Assembly: GCA_964017125.1 (NCBI GenBank)
Contig: OZ024905.1
Location: 40,142,869-40,206,868 of the forward strand
DNA from: Flabesymbios commensalis
Taxonomy: Eukaryota; Annelida; Polychaeta; Terebellida; Flabelligeridae
Reading direction: 5' to 3'
Length of the DNA stretch: 64,000 nucleotides
The notes below the pieces were generated by a model. It was given only the letters and a program-made list of their open reading frames with translations, ran no database searches and was not told the origin of the DNA. Both the position numbers and the translations under genes were made by a program. Each line of letters starts with the position of its first letter. Within the stretch, counting starts at the first letter, position 1. Shown here in pieces: positions 41,201 to 53,200 of this stretch.

Positions 41201-44200
41201 CCCAACATTTGCGTTGCTGTATTAGGCCTACTATTATTGCCAGGTACACTTCCCAGCAAACACTAGACGTTGACCCAATGTTGTTTTAATGCCGGGCCGA
41301 CGTCATAGACGGCGGGCCAACATTCAAGCAACATAGGATCATAGTAGGTCACGTGTCCTATACAGTACCTGTCAGGTTGGTATTGCTGTTCTAGTGAGGG
41401 CAGGTCAAAGTGTATTGCTAAGGTCATGTGTCACGCGTGCCGTCCCCAAACATAGCACATGCACTGTAAGCCTGTACATGTCTGACATTGTATGTGAATT
41501 GATACGTCATTTATATCAGTGTTCCTCGGACCATCCAAGTCCAAATTACAAAATGTGGGTTCGTAGTGCAACGAAAAAAGTTATTCCTAACACACACATG
41601 GAGTTAGATATGTTCTCAATTCGACAAATTATTGTCGTGAAATTAATCATACAGAGAACCACTCAGATCCACATCATCGTAAAAGTAGAGAAAGCTATAC
41701 TAAAAATGCAATGTCATGACCATTGGACAAATGTGATGCTCTAAACGTAACTGTAGGCATCGTAGAGGCAAATTGAAAAAAAAATATTGTAAATCTTACC
41801 TTAAAATCAGAGTCTTTGCAGAATAAACAGGGATCATGTTGTATAAGACGTTTATTTTTTGCACAATCAAGGAAGAAAACCAGAAGCAAAAACTTCTTCA
41901 ATGTGAACTGGGCGAGTGCCTCATCATATCCTGCAACATCATAATATTATCATCGTCAGATCACAGCATCAAATAAAATACCCAATAAAATATATTCACA
42001 TATTCTTTGTGTTAACTACATTAACTTGTTTACAGAATTGCAGCCATATTGAATTAACATATTGATAAAAGTGACCGCAATCAGCAAGATTTGAAAATAG
42101 TTGACCTTCATTTAGTCAAATCAGAATAATTTTCGCTCACTTGAAGTTGTAGATCACTTCAAGTGGGTGAAAATTCCAATTAAATAATTAGGTTCCTTAA
42201 GGATTAAAAAAATTGCAACCACTTGATTCAAGTTCTGTCTCTCAGAAACACCTTCAAGTGAGTGAAATTATTTAGATTTTCAAATCAGCAGCCTTATTAA
42301 ACCTTGCCGATTCAAGAAATGTTCAACCTTCAAAAGTTGCTACTGAAAAGTGTTAATAAAAAGGAGTGAATTACTATTATCACGTAAATAAAAATCCAAT
42401 GATAATAAACATGTCTGTAGCTGTCTTATGCCTTTAAGTTATTCTTCAAAAACAAGAAAATTGAGGAAAATAAGACATTAATTTGCTGGATTGGAAAATG
42501 TTTCGAATTAAATTGTACAAATGGAAGTAATTGCTAATATTTAGCTGTGGGTCTAGGTAACGAAACACAATTTCAAGTGGGTAAAAATTAAATTCTATAA
42601 CATAGAGGTTAACTGAGGCATGGTTAAAGTAGTGATAACCACTTCAGGGGTTAAAACATGTAGTAGAAACATGAAGACACAGATTCTTGCATGGCTTACC
42701 CTCTTTGTAGAGATGCGGCACTGTAGGATGTGCATACTGTAGCGCAATGTCAGGGTTGCTCAGTAAACGTAACACAATAAAACGAGATAAGCCAAAAACA
42801 TCAGTGTTATGTTGAAGAGGTACCATTTCCCCATAAACAGTCTGCAACACACGACATACAAAGAGTGTTTAACCCTTTAAAGACTCATGATGCAATTTAA
42901 AGCATCATAGTAAATCCATGAAAATAGACTTAATTTTCCAACAACTAGGGTTTTAGAATGAAAATTTCCATGAATTTGGTTTACCAATACATGGCAATTT
43001 TCTTTAATTTTTCACCCACTTCAAATCATCTTCATCCACTACAAGTCGAGAATTGCGACAGCAATTCGCGGCTTGTAGTGGATGAAGATGACAATGGTAA
43101 ATTCAGGCTTGAAAGGGTAACCCTTATGGTGCTACTATCAAGTGCTATGGAAGTAGTTTGTAGTATGTTCGCCAATGCTGAATAAAACAGCATAAATTAG
43201 TACCCCACCAATGCCAAGCAATAAAAAAACAAGAGCGCACTAGACAGTAGCCTGCTGCAATTATTGAACTTATCCTAGGACTGGTTATTAGCAACATGCA
43301 GTACTTATAATTTGGGCAGGATACATTAAAAACTTTGAAGTTATCGAGCCACAAGGTCAAATTATTTATATAAAATACGAAAAACACAATAAATCAGACA
43401 TTTCGGGTTTTTTCTTATCCATTATTGAACTACTCCGAAACCTGCCATTATTAGAATGCATAACAGATTTGAACAAGATACATAAAAAACTTTTAAAGTT
43501 ATTGCGCCCACAAGGTTCAAATAATGTAAACAATCACAATAAATTGGCCATGTTGAATCTTTCTTCAGCCATTATTGAACTTGTCCAAGAACTGGTCACT
43601 AGCAACATGCAGAACAAATTTGAGTGATACATTAAAAAATTAAAAAGTTACTGTTCCCACAAGCAAATGTTAACGTTAATGCCAACGCCAACCCTGCCAC
43701 CGACACCGAACTTTAATTGCAATGGCCCACCTCTTTTAAATAAAAAATAAAAGGCAGGCCTAAAATGACTAATATAATAATCGCAGATGCAACAAGACAC
43801 ATCGACTTTTGAAAAAAATGTGCAGTTTTTGTACTGCATGCTGCCAGCATGGTCTAGTAATGGTCTAGTAATGGTCTAGCTATCTGGCACGGTTTTTTAG
43901 TTATTACGCAAGACAAAAGTGGACGCAGGTCGGCCATTTCAAATTAGATCAAGTCGAATTTTTTTCATAGTATATCCCTACCTGAAACTGCACATTCTGT
44001 TCAATAGTAATGGTCTAGTTATCTGGTCTGGTTTTCCAGATATTACGCATAAATAACAAATAATGGCCGATTTTGGCCGTCATGACCTAGTTTCTGTCCC
44101 AATCTTTCCCAATTCCAAACTCATCTGAGCATGGGTATTCAAGGACTTTTTTTTTTCAAGGACCTTTCGGTGTATGTCGATAACACATATAACATAATAC

Positions 44201-47200
44201 ATTAGTTTTGTTTTTTAATAATGACTGTATAAAAAATAAATGTGGGCCTAAATGTCATAACATACAACAAGAGGACTGAAGTCCTATATCATCCCCCGCC
44301 ATAAATTAGGTTAGATTTTTTGCGGTCACAAATATTTAAAAAGTTGATTTGTGGTGGCCATTTTAAATTTCAGTGAAATCACATGCACATTTCCAGATGG
44401 TGGGTAATGTGATTGTACAATGTGAATTATTACTGATTTCAATTTTTCAGTTTTTGCGCCCACAAGAAAATATGAAGTTTATCCATGGTGGCCATTTTGA
44501 ATTTCAGTAAAACCTTGAAAAAATCACTTGCACATTCCATATTGTGGGAAATGTGATAGTAAAATTTGAATAATTTCTTTCCTTAGGTTTTGTAGTTTTT
44601 GCGCCCACAAAAAATTGACCTCTGGCGGCCATTTTGAAATTTGGTAGCATCTTTAAAAAATCACTTGCACATCCCCATGTTGCTAGGAATGTAATGTTGA
44701 AATTAAAAAAAAAAATTGAACAAACAAATTTTTTGAGTTTTTAAACCCCCTAAAAAATTAAAGTTGATATGTGGCGGCCATTTTGAATTTCAGGAAAACT
44801 TTGAAAAAGTCACCTGCACATCTCCATATCATGGGGAATGTGATAGTAAAATTTGAATAATTTCTGACTTTAAGTTTTAGAGTTTTTGCACCCACAAAAA
44901 ATTTTAGAGTTGCCCTCTGGCGACCATTTTGAATTTTGGTCTCTCTATCACTCTTTATTCACTACAAGCTGCGAATTGCTCTCGCAATAATCGACTTGTA
45001 GTGAATAATGATGACCTGAAGTGAGTGACAAATTAAAAAACATAATGTTATTTTCAAAACAGTTCCATGAAAATATTACTTCTAAAACCACTGGGTTTCA
45101 GGAAATTAGGTCATTCTTCAGAGATGCAAATGATGCTTCAATGCATCGTGACGGTTAAATAACATCGAAAGCACTTTAGAGAATACATCTACATGAAAAT
45201 TAACTCTTTTAAGGAGCTGAATTCAATTGTTTTTAACATTTTTATCCATTTCAAATAAAGAACAAGAAGCACTGCCAGCCGCCTTTCGTAATTCAATAAT
45301 AAAGGACATTAATAGTTCAGAATAGCCAGATTTCTGATAACAAGTCAGAATAGAAGTTCTATAAACCAATTACATCAAAGAAATGACTCAAATTGCAAAG
45401 TTTTAGTTTCTGGAAACCATTTGAATGGTGTAACATACAGAACGTTACGTATGTTAACCTCACAAACATGATTTTCTCAAATTGATTCCATTAAATACAT
45501 GTACCATCCACAGTACTTCAAAGCAAACATCTACATGAAAATTGCCTATTAAAGAGCTGAATTCTTAAAATCTTTTTGAATCTTTTATCCATTTCAAATG
45601 AATAATAACGAGGCCAGCCGGCCACAATAATCCCCCATGCAATGGTCTAACTATCTACAACAGTTTGCCATGCCATTAAAGATATTAAAGTCAATTATGG
45701 CTGCAAGTCGGCCATTTTGTATTTGATATACAGTACTTTCGCAGGGCATATCCCTCCCTGAAACAACACATTTAGTTTTATAGTAATGGTCTAGCTATCT
45801 GACATGAAGCCGCGATAATCAGCCATTTGGACTTCGATCGAGTTGAAAAAAACGCACATTTATGTTGCCCAATGACACGGCTATCAGGCAGTTTTCCAGA
45901 TATTGTACATACTATAGATCTGCTAATATTCGCGAGGTTTTAATTTTTGGGAATTTCGCGAAGAGGACAAATTCGCGATTCAAGAATCTCACGAAAAGTA
46001 TTTTTATAATAGCGCTAGTAAAGAAAAATGAAAATTCGGAATTCTAAAATTCGTGAAAAGCCAAAAAATCAGAAATTCACGAAAATTCAAACACGCGAAA
46101 ATTTCGAGATCTACAGTATATGTACCTTTCAGTTCTGGGACCGTCTTTAAGACATCGGAATTTGATGTTTGGAGACATCAGAATTTGACATCTGAAGTTG
46201 ATCCCCGAACTGAAATAATTAAAAAAAATTATATTGGGCGTAGACCCATCACTTAAGACCAGTACCGGGTATTCAAATGAAGCGGAAAGAGCTAACAAAA
46301 ACATTTATGTTGATTTCAAATTTAAAAAATCTGTCTATAATTTATACAAAAAAAAATTTCAGCATTGTGAAGGTAAATAATGGCTGATAGTTTGCACATT
46401 TTGTTTGATAGCACTCGGTGATCTAGCTATCTGGCATGGTTTGCCAGATATTACGTATGTTAGAGTAAATAATGACCGATCATCTTGACTTTGATCCATC
46501 AAGTTGAAATTTTTTAGAGTATATCCCTCCCTAAAATCACACATTTTGTGGAGCTATCTGGCACAATTTTCCACATAATAAAATGCAAAAATGGCCGCAA
46601 GTCGGCAATTCAGAATTTGATCAAGTTTAAAATCTAGCTATCAGATATCAGGTATATTTTAGTTAATAATGGCCAATAGTTTTTATGCATTTTAACAGGT
46701 TAAAAAAGTATCATTACATAAAAATCCATATTTTAAACTTCTAAAGGCAACAAACTTGACAAACACAAGGTCTGCTAAACGTGCTATATACTGAATTTGT
46801 TACTGTTTAATACACCAAGCCTAAGCAAACCCTGACAATGCTGACTTATTTATCTATAAATATCTGTAAAATCATATAAATAGTGTTAAAATAAACAATA
46901 AAATAACTTTAGTTCTAGTCAATTCCAGACGCGTAACATACATAACTTTTTTCTGTAACATACGTAACACAGAAATGCTCGAATTACTAGAAATCAGTCA
47001 ACAGAAAGACTTAAACCGAATTATCATTTGATACTACCATCTATCTGAGCAAACAATATCCCTGAATTATGTATTTCGTCTGACACAATTCACACAATTT
47101 CACTATTTTTTAAATTGAAATGTATATTTGTTTCTGTGTGAATGTAACATACGTATTGCTACCAACTTGGCTTTTGCATGAAAAACACTTGTCAGAAAGT

Positions 47201-50200
47201 AAAAGTTTAATATTTTTATTGAACTTTTATGACCCCAGCACAATTAGCATTGATAATCCAATGATTTTCTGGTTTGCATGCAATTTGATGGCCTTATAAA
47301 CCATGGAAATTGCTTCCGAACTGTAACATATGTAACGTGGAATGGACCTAATTGCCATGCAGAAAGTGTCTGATCATTCAATGAAATGCTTACAACCATC
47401 TGTGCGAATTCCAGCATTGTTTGCATAAAAACATTGTTCATAACCGTAAGCGATAAAACGCTTAATTATCGCTCACCTGATTCGAACTTTTAGCAAACTC
47501 TAACAGTCTTTTCTAACGGACTTTTCCCGGTTTTTTACCGATTTCATAAAAATCAAGGACTTTTCCAGGCCGGGAATTATTATTTTTAAATTCTCTGACT
47601 TTTCCTGGTTTCAAGTACCCGTGGGAGCCATGTTTAAGCTATTAATGAAATGGATATATGGTATAAATTTTGAAGAGATACATAAAAAAATGTTCAGTGA
47701 ATAGAGTTAACAGGAAAATTTGTCGATCGGAAGTGGCCGCAGGTCTTTTGAATTTGATCAAGTTGATATTTTTCATGGTATATCCTTACCTGAAACTGCA
47801 CATTTTGTTCCAAAGCAATGGTCTAGCTATCTGGTCTGGTTTTCTAGATATTACGGCCAATAATCAGCCCTTTTGGCTGCCATGACCTAGTTTCTGTCTG
47901 AATCGTGCCCGATTTTAAACTCATTCTAGATATTAGTGGAATGGATATATGGTATAAATTTTGGAGCCATACAATAAAAAATGTTGAGTGAATGACGTTA
48001 ACAAGAAAATTTGTCGATCGGAAAAAATTGAAGTTCACAGGGGTGACAGAAAGGTCAAATGTGAAATTAGGCAAGTTTTAGTCATCATTAACTTGTATGT
48101 AAAGTTTAATGTGCATTCCACTTACGTGAAACAAGTTATAGTGTTAGAAGTATTGGACAGACAGACCGGCGCGCCTGATGACGACAATAAGCATGATAAG
48201 CATCCGCCAAAATTTTGGCTGAGGCCTAAAAGTGTTGACCCATCCAGCCCCTTATCAACACACAAACAGTGATTTTGGTTGTACTGTCAGTTCTCAGTCA
48301 TCTCAACCTTGACAGTGTACAGTATACAACACATGCTGAGTCCTCGGCCCACCTCAGCAACTTTAATGCACTGGTGCCCAAAATTAAATAATTCACTGAT
48401 TCAGTTAATCATAAAACGTAACTCATGAAAACTTCACTTACTTAACTGTTATCATTGGTTGGTTCTATCCACCGATCAATCATCATAAAATTCCCTTCAA
48501 TTCTCATCATTACATATAAGGGGAAAATATATAATTAGTTGCCATTAACCCCTAAAGTATGAAGGCTAAGCGATGGTCCTCACCTCTAGGCCAAGTCTCA
48601 ACCACAACGGATTGTAAGATAAGATCATTTCCAGTAGACGCTGCTTGATTCCTGTAGACCATTAGGTCAGGTGCACGTGTTAAAAACAGAATACATGTCA
48701 TAGATGGTCAGTACATGTACAATATGTCTAAAACAATTACCGGTAATAGATTTAAACTAAATAAAAAGAATTTGTATATTTCAAAATATGATAAGATTGA
48801 TCATTATTTTTAAGATACATTCTGGGCAGATTAATACAAATGGTTACTATTAATATCTTAATCTGTGCTCAAATACGTAACAAAATAAAAAATGTTTCAG
48901 GTGATGTTATTAAAAAAAAATTACACTGAAAATATATCAATTAATCTGTATATTCAAGATGATGCTAGTATTTATTTTTATAACCACTTTTAAGAAAGAT
49001 AAATTAACTGTTCAGGGTTTCCGCCAGGACTGTTTGAGTGGGTGGGTCCGGGAGAAAAAATCAATCAATTTTTCCAATTTTAGTGCTTAAAATGGCCTAT
49101 TTTAACTGAAATGTCATAAAAATATGGAAAATATTTTTATTTTTCTTTGCCAACAAGGGGGGTTTATGCCCCCTTTGGTGCTGAGTGGGGGAGGGGGGGG
49201 GGGCATCCGGACCCTCCCTGGCGGAAACCCTGCTGTTGAAATGTTATATATTGAAAAACAAAGCACCTAGATCTGCATGCAGTTTCCGATCTTTACGCAC
49301 AGCTAGATGATTGCTTTCTATTTCTATCTCAAGTTTCTTGATTAGTTTTACAGTGTCTTCATTTTGAAAAAGACGACAAGATTGTTTTCGTAAACGGTTC
49401 AACCTTCTACGAGCTGAATAAGCTCGCAATGACAGAGCTTCCTTTGTAGGTGCCAGAGAAGGATTGGATTTTTCAGCTGTGCTAATAAGTAAACCAGCAT
49501 CAACTATCAAAACAAACAAAATAAGGCGACATATTAGTATTCTTACATAATTATGTTTAACAAAATAACCAATTAATTTAAGCTGCAAGGACACATTTCA
49601 TTTAAGTTATCCCAGACAAGTTTCAAGATCTACGATATCACTTACTTTTTTGAGGTTTCTTTGCCTCGAAATACTCATCCGGTGGAGTCAAAACAAAATT
49701 CAGCCACCGTACAAAGCCATGGTCTTGTTTTATCATCCATCGTTCATCATAGTAGACATTTTTAGCAGCATAAGGCAGAGGGTGCTTTGGAATTGCTGAT
49801 AAATGATAAGAATTATTATATATTGTCAGATAAATTAGTTTTACACAATGAACTGATTTATAAATATATCTCTTTCAGTTGTGTTTGGTTCAAGTAAAAG
49901 AAAATGCATAGAGCTAGGCTAATATTATTCACAGAGACAAATTTTATTAAATTGCCAATTATATATAAAAAAAAAAAATTAAAAATAAAAAAATCACAGA
50001 AATCAAATTTGATGTTCAAGATGCCATTGTAGAAACGAGCAAAGGCGAGTAAATTAAAATGTTTGCTCAAGATCACTTTAAGCTGTATGTTTTTTTCTGC
50101 ACTCACCCAATAAGGGATTCTGGACATGCCAGGGAATTTATCTCCAGACATCCCCATACAGTAAAATAAAGCAAAATGAGTGAATCGGCAGGAAATCTCA

Positions 50201-53200
50201 CTGCTTAGTCACAATGCGTAGGCGGGACACTCGCCTAAGTATGGAGTTGAACATGACATACAGCATTATAATGCAGGGATGCAAATTCACATACGCCCGG
50301 TCGCCCGTGGCGACAAGAATTATGTAAGGGCGATTGTAAATGAGCATGTCACTAGCCCTGCTGGCGACTGATTCCCTGTGCGATCTGCAGATCATGTGTG
50401 GCTATTTACGCATAACTACAGAGCGCCGCAAAGCATGTACAGGCGTCGTCATCGCCGAGGCGCTCTACAGAGAGTTGTTTCGGCTCACATGTGGTTGTGT
50501 GTATCAGAGACCTTTACGTTTTAGGAGCACAGAAGCGCACATAATTCAAGATTTGGCACACTAAAAAGTGAGAAACTGAATCAAGTTTGATGCTGTCACA
50601 TGTGGACATGAAAATCAAGTTCACCAAGTTGTTAAACAAACTACTGACCAGTAGTCCTACGGCCTGGTCAATCAGCGGTGCGTGGGCGCGTGTATTGCAT
50701 GTGGTCTGATCTGCGGTAGCCAAGACAGCCCACAGCGTCACTTATTTCGTCGTGGCTCCCAACATTCGTTTCACCCGATATTTTACAGTTCAAAATGGCA
50801 CTGATCAAGAAGATCATTTATCTAGTTTGCTTACATGTATGCATGCTGAAAACATTTCATTGCCCAACGAGCTGTGGGAGAATAGATGCAGTCTTGAATT
50901 GTTGCTGATTCTAAAAGACTAATGCATTATTGGCCTGATAAATCAAGCATTAATCTTACATCAAAACGTCTCCATAATTTTTTGCAATTTTGTGTGAATA
51001 CAAGCTGTGGCTAATATTCCAGTTTCAGTCACACATAGGGCTGCCGCTGGCGCATGTATGTCTCCGCAGAAACGACGTGAATAACTAAGCATAGGGGTGT
51101 TGAGACTACTTAGAAGGTCTAACCATGCTAATAGGCCTAACACAAACTAAATTACACCCCCAGAAAAGGCCTAAAATACACCTCAGATAACCTTTTTATC
51201 CCAGTTATTTTATGCCTTGCTGTGTCATGATGCCATAGAGGCTAGAGCTCCATAGACTTCCCTACTTCTTTGTTGATAGGACTACATATAAGTTCAGCTT
51301 CCTTGAATAGCCCCTACACGATATGAAAGAAGATATATATTTTTTTTCAAGAATGCTTATTTGACATCATTTTTATGTTTAAAATGACTGACTTTATGAC
51401 TGACTTCATTATATTTGCAGAACGGTTACGTTTTTTTTTTTTAGATGGCCCCCTTTTTTCACCGAAGTGGGCAACATGGCTCCTTCTTTCTTGGAATGAA
51501 CACTAGTGAACCAATGTCGGATTAAATTAATTTTCTGTATATGTAATAACTATGAATAGCCAATTAAATCTAAATGAATTATGGAAGGTGGGGTCGCCAC
51601 CAGCTAAGAAAATAAAGAAAACTAGAGAAGAAATGCTGGTTCAATAACAGAACTTTATAAGAAGATAAAGGCTGGCAGAGACATTTTCAGGTGGGGTGGC
51701 TGGACATATTTCACTGGCCCATTTACTCTGACTTCACTAGAAATTAAACAGCTGCAGATTTGCTAATTAAAGCTAAAATGCCCACCTGCTGCTCAGGCTA
51801 AGCCTAAGGAAGATGGGTCAGAAGGGGAAAAAATTTAACAAGTGATTCAGCCATATCAAGCATAGTCCGGCAATTTTTTTCATAAAAACATTAAACTACT
51901 AAGGGCGATTAAAAAATCATAAGGGCTAGTGGATTTTTAGTTCCACCAGCCCGGCTGGCGAGTGGATAAAAATGACGAATTTTTCCCCCTGTAATGAGCT
52001 GTATTTGGGCCAAAAAAAATATATGTTTGTTTCCGATTTGTTGTCATTTTAACCAGTGGGTAGGTAGGAAATTTATTTTATTTTTTATTTTTTGTCACTT
52101 TAACCAATCCGTAGGTAAGAATTTATTTTTATTTTATTTGGCGCCAAATTCACTTCGATGCATGTCTTATCTGTACATTGCTCAACAATTATTTGGTTTT
52201 TGGATGCTTTTTGTCCCCCCCCCCCCTTGCTTTTCGTAACGTTTTTTTAGTTACTTAACTTATGGGTTTCCTAAAAAAAAAAAAAATTTTTTTTTTATTA
52301 TTAATATTTTTTTTTCAAATCCATAAAATAAATTTGGGTCGCACATGTTTTGATAGGGTCGGTCGGAAATCGGAAACAAACAATATTTTTTTTAGGCATT
52401 GGATTATTAACAGGTACTACCAAGGAGTGAAGAAATGTATGTGTCCCTATGATTATCCTAGATGTGGGCCATATAGATCCACGTTCAAACAAAAGTACAA
52501 TATATATCAGGGATGAGAACAGGTTAAGAAAAAAAGCTGAAATTCACAAAAATGAACTTGGCAGATGTTAATGGAAATTTTCATCCCTGATATATTAGAA
52601 AAATAGTGCGAATTTTATCACTCACCAAGTGATAAAATCAGGAAAATGCCATCCATGAAAAATGGAAGTGAAACAAATGACATCACACTACCTACACTAA
52701 ACAAATCATAAACTACTTTGTACTTATAGTAATAATAATGAGCTCTCTTGAACAAAAAAGAAAGGAAATGGATATGAAATTCACAACTGTAAATTATCCT
52801 AAAATTGATAACGATTAATTTGCAGGTGATTGATTTGTGAAGAAAGTGTATGTAAACTTTATCATTGCTTTCATAAAAAATACGATGACCTGGGTGGGCG
52901 CTATATAGTGGGAATGAAATTAGCCACAATCTCTGGCTGTGGATAAAGGTACATGATTTCACGTTTCTAATCTCTGTTTTTGGCGAAAAGGTCCAAATAA
53001 GTTTAGCCACAAGGGAATTTTTTTAGCATTTGGCCAAGTGGCGAGTGCTAGTGCTCACTCAGATGACAAAAATGAGAATGATGTAACTTATACATTGAGC
53101 ACAGTTCTACACTTACCTGGTACACTTCTGTTTGCATTACTTCCAAGCAAAACTAATTTAGACATGCCCAATCCTTTTGGAGGTTTAGAACACTTTTGCT

